Positions 28,032-36,615 of a DNA stretch of 64,000 bases are shown here, piece after piece. Origin of the DNA: Bdellovibrionales bacterium (GTDB taxonomy: Bacteria > Bdellovibrionota > Bdellovibrionia > Bdellovibrionales > Bdellovibrionaceae); contig JADJOV010000023.1 of the NCBI GenBank assembly GCA_016713585.1, positions 62,001 to 126,000 on the forward strand, written 5' to 3'. The position numbers were made by a program, and so were the translations under genes. Position 1 is the stretch's first letter; each line of letters begins with the position of its first letter. The notes below the pieces were generated by a model. The model saw only the letters and a list, made by a program, of their open reading frames with translations. It ran no database searches and had not been told where the DNA came from.

Positions 28032-28061
28032 ATCGGCATCGGCATCGGCATCGGCATCGGC
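28032..28061. repeat. 6-bp tandem repeat, five perfect copies (ATCGGC)
   Basis: Five identical ATCGGC units, preceded at 27991-28022 by a TTGG/TTTTGG-rich low-complexity stretch. The perfect identity suggests recent slippage or an artefact of assembly. Confidence 0.9.
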
Positions 28062-28651
28062 CTTTGGCTCTGATCTCGACAACGATCAAAAATCAGTGGA
28101 TTTTCTTAGGTGTGTGTTCGAAACATAGCATGGACTCGGTCTATCGTGACCTAGCTTAGACCATCAAGCTGTCAAGCAAAGCAAGTGAATTGGACTCACA
28201 GATGACTTCCGTCATGAAATTCAATTCCGCTGCGGAACTAGAAAAAAATACTTTGAGAAAAATTATGAAATCCCCTCTCAAATATCTTGCGAAAACATCG
28301 AGGCCATTTTTATCGAAAAACAAACTTCAAAAAGCTCGTCTCAAAAAAAGCGCACAACAATTACTCTTCGCATTACAAATTATGGTGCTTGACACCTATT
28401 TTCGACTTCGCCACAGGCTGAGTGTTGTGTGAGTGGAATCAACAAGGCGTCGGACCTCTGGCCTATCTTGAACGCGGCCACAAGAGCTATTTACGTGACA
28501 TAGCAATCTCTTTAACGATCTCGTTAGAGTCCCGTTCTGTTTCCCAAAATCCTAAAAAATCATTTCTAAAACCCGTGTTATCTTCGCAGGCAAGAATCTA
28601 GGAAATACTTAGACAAGTAAAGAATTGAACAATTAAACAAAGGAGAAAAAG

Positions 28652-29653
28652 ATGACCCAAGATTTCGATTCCTCTCAAATCGTCAGGATGAATTTGTTCG
28701 AACTTACAAATGAGGAACTCCATCATCGACTCCTCAGCCGGGCCGAGGAAGAGCGCAGACTGACTCATCAGATATTGCAGTTGATAGCCGAAGTTGATCA
28801 GCGAAGACTCTATCTTCCAATGGCTCAGGCAAGTTTATTTGACTACTTGGTCAAACTCATTGGCTACACGCCTGCAAGTGCCCAGCGTCGAATTGATGCC
28901 GCGCGGATGATGCAGCAAGTGCCGGAACTTGGCCGCAAAATCGAAAGTGGCAGCTTGAAATTGACCCAGGTGTCACAAGTGCAGCAGGTTCTGAGGCTGG
29001 TGCGAAAGAAAGATAACATTCAACTCTTGCCGAATGAGAAAAAGGATCTCCTTGCAAAACTTGAGAACAAAACCGGAGCAGAGAGCGAATTGATTTTGGC
29101 GCAGGTATTTAAGCTTCCACCCCAGACTCAGTTCAGGCAAAAAATTCAGCAAGATGAATCGGTCAGAATTGAGCTCACTTTAAGCAAAGAGCAAATGGAA
29201 GTTGTGGAGCGAGCCAAGGCCTTGCTTTCCCATGCCTTGCCGGGTGCAAGTTTAGCTGAGGTGATTGTCAGCCTCGCAGAGAGATACGTTAAGACCCGAA
29301 TTGAAACGAAATCTAAATCTAAAGCGGAATGTAAACCTGAAACTCAGACTAAAGCTGATGTCGAAGCTCAAACAAGGACTGATCAAGGCTCGTCTTCCGC
29401 AACGGAAGGCGTGGCGAGTCAGAGGCGACGGCTTTCGCAGCAGGCAATTCCTGCGGCGGTGAAGAAGGATGTTTTGGGTCGAAGTCAGGGATGCGAATTT
29501 AGGGATGCAAAGACAGGAAAGGTTTGTGGATCGAAACGGTTTCTTGAGGTTGATCATATCCAACCTCGATTTGCAGGTGGCGGGAATGAGTCCTTCAATT
29601 TGAGGGCGATGTGTTCATCGCACAACAAATTTCGTTACACTGCTGGCTGCTGA
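28652..29653 (+). CDS. HNH endonuclease domain protein
   Basis: A 333-residue protein. Residues 1-200 form a helical DUF222-like region with GYTPASAQRRIDAARMMQQV and repeated LTQVSQVQQVLRL. A low-complexity K/S/T/E linker (about 212-245) leads to a C-terminal HNH domain: CEFRDAKTGKVCGSKRFLEV, then DHIQPRFAGGGNESFNLR and CSSHNKFR. The zinc cysteines and HNH residues are present, so the nuclease is probably intact. AAAGGAG precedes the ATG. A decayed second copy lies at 40484-41274. Proteins of this kind are multicopy in Bdellovibrio-like genomes; whether they are mobile or defensive is unknown. Confidence 0.85.
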   Translation: MTQDFDSSQIVRMNLFELTNEELHHRLLSRAEEERRLTHQILQLIAEVDQRRLYLPMAQASLFDYLVKLIGYTPASAQRRIDAARMMQQVPELGRKIESGSLKLTQVSQVQQVLRLVRKKDNIQLLPNEKKDLLAKLENKTGAESELILAQVFKLPPQTQFRQKIQQDESVRIELTLSKEQMEVVERAKALLSHALPGASLAEVIVSLAERYVKTRIETKSKSKAECKPETQTKADVEAQTRTDQGSSSATEGVASQRRRLSQQAIPAAVKKDVLGRSQGCEFRDAKTGKVCGSKRFLEVDHIQPRFAGGGNESFNLRAMCSSHNKFRYTAGC

Positions 29654-29681
29654 GCGTCTCCTTCTTTTGGGGAGACGCTCA
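29651..29681 (+). terminator. Strong hairpin directly after the HNH gene
   Basis: TGAGCGTCTCC (29651-29661, starting in the stop codon) pairs perfectly with GGAGACGCTCA (29671-29681), loop TTCTTTTGG. No T tract follows, so it could be a transcript-end stabiliser or part of an element boundary. The decayed copy is followed by a related GACGCTC hairpin. Confidence 0.5.
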
Positions 29682-30067
29682 AGAACTCTCTCGAATTCAG
29701 AGGCGTAAGGGCGCTATCTGAATGTGATATAAAACCCCAGCAATGTCAAAAAAATTGCCAAACGAATCAGCCAAAATTCCTGCGATAATATGGCAATTCG
29801 ATGGGATACTGCAAAGCATATATCCACTGGGGTTGCAATCAAGAAGGGAACTCTCGGCGACACATTGGAACTAGCTGCTGCAGCGAGCCCTCACTGCCGC
29901 AACAGTGGCTTTGAGCTAAATGAACTGAACAATTGCATTGCGGCGGTCACGTGTCGAGAATTGAGAGCGCATTCAGAGTTACTTAAATAAGTACCAGGTA
30001 CAGGCTCGGACGCAGAGGAACGCGAAACTGCACGTTAGGTTTAGATCGCGTGTGCAAATTCAACAGA
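29682..30067. other. Intergenic region, no gene seen
   Basis: About 390 bp between the HNH hairpin and the end of the Fic gene. A 66-codon ORF (29790-29990) has no support. Nothing else recognisable. Confidence 0.5.
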
Positions 30068-32488
30068 TCACCGACCAAACCACCTTTTTATTCTGTCGAA
30101 GACCTTCGTCTTCACAGACGGAGGTGCTTTGACTTCTACTTTGGGCTCCACAAGTATGAATGTTTCCAAAAGTACGGCTTGGGATAGGTCAACCCCCTCG
30201 CCGGGCACAAACCGTCCTTCTAACTTCAATATCTCGTTGGGATTCCTTGGATTGCGCAGAAGGGTGTGAATCACTTCGCCCAACTCATTAATTCGCTGAA
30301 CAACCTGGACCGCATCGGGGTCCGCTCCGCCAATACCCATAACTTCTGCCTGGCGACCGTAGATGTAACTAAAACTTGAATCAAAGGCTTTAAGTCTTCC
30401 CAAGTCCACATCATGTTGAGCTCGAAAAGCTGCAATATTAATTCTCGACTTCAATTGTTGCTGAAGTTCTGGATCTTTATGGTTTCCATATTCTCCGATA
30501 ACCATCGCACCCATCGCAAAGGCCTTCCCGACAATTTCTCTTTTTGAGGTTGAATATCCATATGAAGTACCATATCGAGGACCTGTTTTATGATGATCAT
30601 TCGCCATTTCAATGAGGCCTCCGTTTAGCATTTCGCTATTATAGGTCAAAAAATCTCTTTTCATGAGAGAGACTATGTCGGCGGCGGCTGAACTTGCCCC
30701 GCGAAGCACTTGATTAGAAGCCAGATGGAGCGAGGGTTTCCTAAAGTAATCTACCAATTCCGCATCTGAGAGCTCATGGTTTTTGTCGGCCAATCCACGC
30801 CAAACCAACATATCTTTATCAAACCACTTTGAAATTTTATTCCTGTATTGAGCTAAATGACTTGCAGTTGTAACTCCAAACTGGTCAATAAAATCCTGCT
30901 CAACGAATCTGAGACCAACAACCCTTTCCCCATCTTTTTTGTGAATATAGGAAATTGTCTTTGATCGAAAGTACTCCACAAAAAGAGAATTAATTCGATC
31001 GATCGTTTGCAATTTTTGCGAATAGAGCTCTTCCGCCAACCCGGGATTAGCTGCAATTAAACTTTTCACAAATGCAGTGAATTGATTTGGCTCTACAGGA
31101 GCAGATATTGCATTTTCATAACTTCGCAATGGACTTGGCTGAAATCGATCAATTCGAACTGCCTCTGAAATCCCTGGAAAGAGCAAAAATGGCGAATGCT
31201 CAACCGTGAGGCCGTTTTCAAGGCGATTCAACACATCACCCACAAGTCTTGCAGAATTTAACACGCTTCTGCGAACATGATCTCGCCAAACTTGCTGACT
31301 GACCTGAATATCAAGATTCGGATCTACCAAATAGGCCGCCGGCAAACCCTCCAGACTCAATAGGTAATTCATCAATAGTCGGGTTGTCCGCCCATTCCCA
31401 TTTGAGAAGGGGTGGATGGCGACAAGATCCCTTTGAAAATCAGCAACAAGCTCAATATATTGTTTCTTTTTTTGTCCAATATTAAGAATCCCCAAAGCCT
31501 CACGGTCCCTCATAAACTGAGCAAACCGAGCTTCGGTGAGGGCTTTAACAAATTCTGTGTTGACCTGCTCGATTGGAGTTTTTGCGGTCAGATTGCGCCT
31601 CAAATTCATGATTTTTTCAAAAAGCTGAGGATGAGAATATTGAATGAGAGCAATCGTAACATTTCGGCTCAAATCAACAGAGGGATAGATAATTTTCCCT
31701 ACAATACGAACCTGCGGGCTCTCCGGAGATACATCCTGTTTCTGAGGCTGGACCCCCCAGAGGGAAACCTGAGCCCATTGGTCACTGGGCTTACTCTCTA
31801 CTATTCCTTCCTCATAAAATTGAAGGTATGGATTCGCCTCAATAGTGAGAACCTCAGACCTCGTCAGAGTTGAGTCCCCGACGGCATTTCCAAAAATATT
31901 CCTCTTTCTATAGGCTCCCAACTCATAGTAAGAAATACCTTCGACCCCATCCGCCATAGCCAATCGGTGCAGGTGTGCAAGAATTTCTATTGAAAGTTTC
32001 GGGCGTTCAGTCTTCAAATAGGCCTTCGCCCTTAAAAAACCATTAAGTGGCGCGCCACGATTCTCACCTATACCCCTTCGATCATATAGGTTGCTAAAAT
32101 TGAATGATCCCCTCTTCCCTTCAAGAAAATTCTGCCACAATTCCTTGGCCATTGATTGGAAGTCAAAAAATTCAACAGCTGCAAAAAGATGAGAAATCTG
32201 TGCCCGTCGCTTTTCAGGAATTCTCTGTAGAACCCCCTCAAGCTTCACCTAATCTTTGGAAAAAGCATTTAAAGGATGTGGAGCCACAGGCTGTTGTGGC
32301 AAATGCTCCTGAGCCGCTGCCTTTGATTCCACAACCGGCTGAACCAACGTAGGCTCGATCCCATTGATCTTCTGTCCTGACAACAGATCTCCGCACTGAA
32401 TGCTCGCCAAAAGCGGACTGGTGCAAAATATCAAGACGAAAAATAAACTATGAACCAACTTAAAGTGAAACGCCCCCGTTTTTCCCAT
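30068..32488 (-). CDS. Secreted Fic domain plus ADP-ribosyltransferase-like protein, interrupted by one TAG
   Basis: From the ATG at 32488 (after AAAAGG) the product starts with a signal peptide (LVHSLFFVLIFCTSPLLA) and a 40-residue linker. A TAG at 32249-32251 is followed in the same frame by 726 more codons, so this is one gene of 806 codons or two overlapping in frame. Numbered from the GTG at 32248, residues 265-340 are a Fic domain with HPFSNGNGRTTR (279-290). Catalytic His279 is present, and the usual acidic residue of HPFxxGNGR is Asn. Residues 480-645 resemble an ADP-ribosyltransferase of the R-S-E class: Arg484 in VWRGL, Ser-Thr-Ser at 566-568 in YGYSTSKRE, and QAE at 633-635 in GRQAEVMGIGG. 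The C-terminus is basic. It is probably an exported effector or toxin; no immunity gene is visible. Confidence 0.8.
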
Positions 32489-32740
32489 GGCGCCTTTTAC
32501 CACATGCTTTTTGAATGTGCCTTTTCTTTCCAATTCTGTTTCATTCGTTTGGAAAAATGATAAGGCTGTCAAAATTCTAACAGGGTTTTGGGTGAAACAA
32601 TTACTCAACAGCTCGCACAGAGACCGCGAAGTCGATCAGTCGAAAGCGATTTTCAGACGAAATCGATTCTTTTGTCGCGAGACTTTAGATGAAAAGCGAT
32701 ATTTTCCGTCACGCTGCCTACCAGAGATTTCAAACTGGCA

Positions 32741-32770
32741 AAATGTTCTCAAATGTTCTCAAATGTTCTC
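32741..32770. repeat. 10-bp tandem repeat, three perfect copies, across the lysC stop codon
   Basis: AAATGTTCTC three times. The unit nearest the gene encodes the last residues (E-N-I) and stop of the aspartokinase; the other two lie beyond it. Confidence 0.85.
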
Positions 32771-34132
32771 AATAAATGTGCGGTGCAACCTTTGAACGAT
32801 TTCATTCGCCATTTCTTCCTTCACCAAAAGGCAAAAATTATGGCGACTCGCACCTAAACAAATCATTCTGACATTGATGTTATCAACTGAATCAAAAACT
32901 CTCTTGGCCAGACCTGGTGTATGATTAATTTGATTCCCAATCAGAGCGACAAGTGCCAAATTATCTTCCACATTGACTTCGGCAAACTGAGAAAGATCAT
33001 GAACTAGTTTTTTATTTAATAAAGCAGAATCGTCCAAGGTCATTGACACCGAGACCTCACTCGTTGTAACGGCATCAATGGAAACCTTATGATCATTGAA
33101 GACCTTAAAAATTTGATAGAGAAACCCGTGAGACTGCAACATATCTGGAGTTGACAAAGTTAATAGGACTTGCTTCTTTCGAGTGGCAATAGCTCGAATC
33201 AGAGGCTGATCTTTCACCCAGTGCCGAACCCAGGTTCCCTTCTGATCAGGTTCAAAGGTTGAGCCCACAAAAACCGGTATATCTTGCCGCAGGGCCGGCA
33301 AAAGCGTCGCTGGGTGAAGAACCTTCGCACCGAAAGTTGCTAGCTCTGAGGTCTCAGTGAATGAGATTTCTGAAATAGACTTAGCCCCCGGGCAAATTCG
33401 AGGATCCGTCGTCGCAATCCCTGGAACATCTGTCCAAATCTCAAGAGCTGTCGCCCCTAAAGCTTCCGCAAACAAGGCGGCTGAATAATCACTTCCCCCA
33501 CGCCCCAGAGTTGTTGTTGTTCCCTCATCGGTGGCACCAATAAAGCCCTGAGTCACAAAAGCAGCTTTGTCTGAATGAATTTCTGTTATAATTGGCATCA
33601 CTCGCCGTTTAAGCACTTCAAGTTTTGGTTTTGCTCGTCCAAATTGGTCATCTGTGATCAGATACTCTCGAGCATCTAGCCAATGAATCTTGACCTCATC
33701 CAAACTCTTTTCCATCAGAACCTGGCGCCAAGCTTCGGCAAAAAGCAAGGACGACATTCTTTCTCCAAGACTCATCACCGTGTCCAAAACTCGAGGGCTC
33801 GCATCACGAAGGAGCTGAATTCCCCGTGACAAAGATTGAATCTCTTCAAACATCAGCTGAAGGCTGCCAAATACTGTTTGGGAAACCTTGAGCTCTTCAG
33901 CCAACTTCTTATGCCTACTAAAAATTTTGTCTTGGATAGCTTCTGCTTTAGTAACCTCTCTGCGCTCTGACAACTGGACAAGCTCAATCAGAGAATTAGT
34001 TGTTCCTGCCGTCGCCGAAACAACGACAAGGTTGCTTTTCTGACGAACAGCAATTTGCGCGCTTTGTCGCATCGCCGTCGCATCACCCATGGACGTCCCA
34101 CCAAATTTACTAACAACTAAAGGCTTCTCCAC
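32759..34132 (-). CDS. lysC: Aspartate kinase (monofunctional, LysC type)
   Basis: A 457-residue enzyme that phosphorylates aspartate, the entry to lysine, diaminopimelate, threonine and methionine. Motifs: VSKFGGTSMGD, MSLGERMSS, TLGRGGSDYSAAL and WTDVPGIATTDPR. Two C-terminal ACT domains (about 310-457, with KKQVLLTLSTPDM and ALVALIGNQINHTPGLAKRV) point to allosteric lysine or threonine control. Its size and N-terminal insertion match the E. coli AK-III type. It is apparently monocistronic, with a repeat-bearing 3' end. The frame is intact. Confidence 0.95.
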   Translation of the reverse strand: MEKPLVVSKFGGTSMGDATAMRQSAQIAVRQKSNLVVVSATAGTTNSLIELVQLSERREVTKAEAIQDKIFSRHKKLAEELKVSQTVFGSLQLMFEEIQSLSRGIQLLRDASPRVLDTVMSLGERMSSLLFAEAWRQVLMEKSLDEVKIHWLDAREYLITDDQFGRAKPKLEVLKRRVMPIITEIHSDKAAFVTQGFIGATDEGTTTTLGRGGSDYSAALFAEALGATALEIWTDVPGIATTDPRICPGAKSISEISFTETSELATFGAKVLHPATLLPALRQDIPVFVGSTFEPDQKGTWVRHWVKDQPLIRAIATRKKQVLLTLSTPDMLQSHGFLYQIFKVFNDHKVSIDAVTTSEVSVSMTLDDSALLNKKLVHDLSQFAEVNVEDNLALVALIGNQINHTPGLAKRVFDSVDNINVRMICLGASRHNFCLLVKEEMANEIVQRLHRTFIENI

Positions 34133-34214
34133 CCTTTGCTCCCGCTCTAAAAATGATCTGTTAAAATGATTTCTTAAAATTAATCTATGACCAATTACTC
34201 TTAACCCAAGAACC

Positions 34215-34252
34215 TAAAACCTAGGACTTAAAACCTAGGCTCTAAAACCTAA
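34215..34252. repeat. 14-bp tandem repeat, about 2.7 copies, at the 3' end of a secreted-protein gene
   Basis: TAAAACCTAGGACT, TAAAACCTAGGCTC and TAAAACCTAA. The last unit contains the stop codon (TAG, minus strand) of the gene ending at 34249. Confidence 0.75.
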
Positions 34253-34935
34253 CGGCAGTCGTTAAACTGTTGAAAATACCTGCGGCAAACCGAAATTTGG
34301 TTCGAGCACTCGTTGGGATCCCAAATGGTAATTGAAGAATAGGGACAAGTTCGAGGCGCCCCACGCTCCACCTGAACATCAAACTGACCCGCTTGAACCA
34401 CCTGATCAGCCTGCTTCAAAATATAATTAAATTTGTTTATCCCTTGTTCCAGGAATGGTTTTTGAAAAAGAGATGCCACCCATAGGTTGACCCTCTTCGA
34501 AGATCTGAAGCGCACAGAATCATAAGGGTAGGACTTCGCCCGTTTTGAACCGTCTTCATGTGTGACCTGAAGCTCAACTGTCTCTGCCACAATTCCCTGA
34601 GGCCCAACAAAATAATCCATTTCAGCAGGCTCCAAAATCGACTCTCGGCAGGAATAAGTCACCATCGTAGGCCCTCCGGAGCCTGGGTCTCCAGGCCTCG
34701 GCTGGCAATGAGCGACGACCGTCCCTCGAAGTGCCACAGAGGTAAAAGAATCCCCTTGAGAAAACATCTGAGCCTGAGCGCAAATGCTCTGGCCTATATT
34801 TATTCCGAGGATGATCGCAAGAATAATCCCTAGTTTCTGTCCAAGCTGCTTTGCTTGTTTCTGTGGTTGATTCAGTGTTTGTTTTTGTATTTTTGGCTTC
34901 TGATCTAACGCTGTTTTTATTAATTTGTTTTTCAT
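34249..34935 (-). CDS. Secreted or membrane-anchored protein, unknown function
   Basis: A 228-residue product. The N-terminus is a long basic, Gln-rich stretch (QKPKIQKQTLNQPQKQAKQ) before the hydrophobic segment LGIILAIILGINIGQSICAQA, which could be a signal peptide or an anchor. The mature part has six cysteines, including VVAHCQPRPG and TYSCRES, and a C-terminal CPYSSITIWDPNECSNQISVC block, consistent with disulfides. I do not recognise a family. It is upstream of lysC in the same direction but separated by 116 bp with repeats. Confidence 0.65.
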   Translation of the reverse strand: MKNKLIKTALDQKPKIQKQTLNQPQKQAKQLGQKLGIILAIILGINIGQSICAQAQMFSQGDSFTSVALRGTVVAHCQPRPGDPGSGGPTMVTYSCRESILEPAEMDYFVGPQGIVAETVELQVTHEDGSKRAKSYPYDSVRFRSSKRVNLWVASLFQKPFLEQGINKFNYILKQADQVVQAGQFDVQVERGAPRTCPYSSITIWDPNECSNQISVCRRYFQQFNDCR

Positions 34936-35074
34936 GGCTGGAGCTTAGGAAAAATCCCTTCAGTTATCAAGGAAAAATGCAACTGCCCGCCGAAGGCAAG
35001 CCCGGCGCTGCAAGCAATTGACTTGCAGCGCTGTTAACCCAAAGACCTGCTCCTTTTCCGAACGGCTTCTCCTC

Positions 35075-36508
35075 CTATTTACCTGGTCTCGAGGCGCACA
35101 TCCTCGCAGCCAAATCCAACTTCACTAGAACCTTTGAAATAATGGTTTCAAGCAAGAACTTCCTTTTGACTGAAAGCTCTACTAGCTCAAAAATATTCCG
35201 CCAGTAAATCGGATCGTTTTCTCGAAACCGAATCATTTCTGCAAACTCGGGCTCAAAGCTGCTGTAGCCAATTGTCTTGATATCGATTGCCGTCATAACC
35301 GCCAGAACTTGATTATTCGTGATGATAGGGGACGAATCTCGCTTGGGAAGAAGATACTGAAGTTCGCGCTCGATTTCCACAGAACCTTTGTCTGGCCGCC
35401 AAGCGACCAATGGCAAGATATAACGGGGGATTTTACTTTGATCTTTGCCAGTGCCATCCCAGAACAGCTTTTGATCCTCTTCTGAAAAAATATCTTTGAT
35501 CTTAAAACCAGATTTTCTCTCCATTCGATCAAGAAGAGTTCGCGAGCACATATCTTCAAAAGGCATTACGTAGTAAGAATGAAATTGCATAATCTGCTCT
35601 TGAGCAAAATCAACGCCGGCCAAAACCAAAGGAATGTCCATCATATATCCATAATAAAACCCCAACATCTGGTTCAGAGTCCCATCCAGACGGTCGACAG
35701 TCTGATAGCTTCCTTTCTGGCCAACATTCTGTAACGTATAGCGATAGAGAGTTTTATAAACAGTCGAACTTGGCTTGAATCTGATGTGGTCAATATCCAA
35801 TTTCTGGGCCACCTCAAGTGATCGCTCAAGAGACACAGCGCTGTAGAAGCCATTATCCCAGGTCATCAATAAAAGTCTCAACCCAGGGTAATCCCGACGC
35901 AAACGATGCAACATATAGGTGCTATCTCGTCCACCACTAAATAAGACTACGGCATCATAACGTCCACGACCACGACCCTGGTGAGAAACCAAGAGCTGAT
36001 CTAGCTCCTGAACTTGGTGGGCAACATATTTATCTCGCCAAGCTTCTTCATCTTTGTCGAGACTGCGATTGTAATCATGGCAAAGATTACAGATCCCATT
36101 TGTCAGTGTGATATTTGGAACTCGCGACGAAATCACACACTGCTGACAACGGGGAGCAATGAGGCCGCGAAATAGCCAGCGGATCAGTGGCCATATTTTT
36201 CGGGCGATAAAATCAAATGAACGCATTTCTTTGACGATTTGCTGATCGACGTTAGCCATTTTTAGCTCCTTTTTTTCTGCAGCCATATGAACACGTAAAT
36301 GGTAAGCTCCGATTTTTAGCCCATCCAACTCTTCAATCGCACGCTCGGGGTCCCTCAAAGTGACTACTGCATAAGGCTCAAAGGTCGGATTCACCCAATC
36401 TGCATGAACCTCGAGCGTTCCCTCCTTTGGGCCATAGGACTTAACCAAATCTTGGATCGTCCGTGCTGTGGTTCGAAATGGAAGTGCTCCGATAAAGATA
36501 GTTTTCAT
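35075..36508 (-). CDS. RRM domain fused to a WbpG/PseA-like PP-loop ATPase
   Basis: The ATG at 36508 is chosen because GAGGAGG lies seven bases upstream; an in-frame ATG at 36523 overlaps that ribosome site. The product has 477 residues. Residues 1-75 are an RNA-recognition motif: KTIFIGALPFRTT (RNP2-like) and EPYAVVTLRDPERAIEELDG (RNP1-like, degenerate). After a linker come two Cys pairs (C121xxC124 in RCQQCVISS and C140xxC143 in GICNLCHDY), then YDAVVLFSGGRDSTYML, the PP-loop of N-type ATP pyrophosphatases (SGGRDST, 191-197). Cys pairs plus PP-loop match N-acetyl sugar amidotransferases (WbpG/PseA/LegA). The RRM fusion suggests instead an RNA substrate. It is divergent from a TPR regulator with 92 bp between starts. 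Confidence 0.82.
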   Translation of the reverse strand: MKTIFIGALPFRTTARTIQDLVKSYGPKEGTLEVHADWVNPTFEPYAVVTLRDPERAIEELDGLKIGAYHLRVHMAAEKKELKMANVDQQIVKEMRSFDFIARKIWPLIRWLFRGLIAPRCQQCVISSRVPNITLTNGICNLCHDYNRSLDKDEEAWRDKYVAHQVQELDQLLVSHQGRGRGRYDAVVLFSGGRDSTYMLHRLRRDYPGLRLLLMTWDNGFYSAVSLERSLEVAQKLDIDHIRFKPSSTVYKTLYRYTLQNVGQKGSYQTVDRLDGTLNQMLGFYYGYMMDIPLVLAGVDFAQEQIMQFHSYYVMPFEDMCSRTLLDRMERKSGFKIKDIFSEEDQKLFWDGTGKDQSKIPRYILPLVAWRPDKGSVEIERELQYLLPKRDSSPIITNNQVLAVMTAIDIKTIGYSSFEPEFAEMIRFRENDPIYWRNIFELVELSVKRKFLLETIISKVLVKLDLAARMCASRPGK

Positions 36509-36615
36509 AGCGTCCCTCCTCATATGTTAAGAATAACCAATGATTCGACCAAGACATAGGGCCATAAAATGTGCGTATATTTGAAAAAATCATGGTTTTT
36601 CAATAATATAGGCTA

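Larger units (their letters stand above)
27457..28651. other. 1.2-kb region without a convincing gene, rich in short tandem repeats
   Basis: Several ORFs of 60-106 codons exist here (for example 27445-27765 and 28190-28432, plus strand), but none has a ribosome site, signal peptide or family resemblance. The interval should hold the act promoter (leftward) and the HNH gene promoter (rightward). The middle is low-complexity. Confidence 0.5.

Noticed and set aside
27939..28061. CRISPR-like repeat region
   Set aside because: Units are 6-7 bp with no spacers; simple tandem repeats only.
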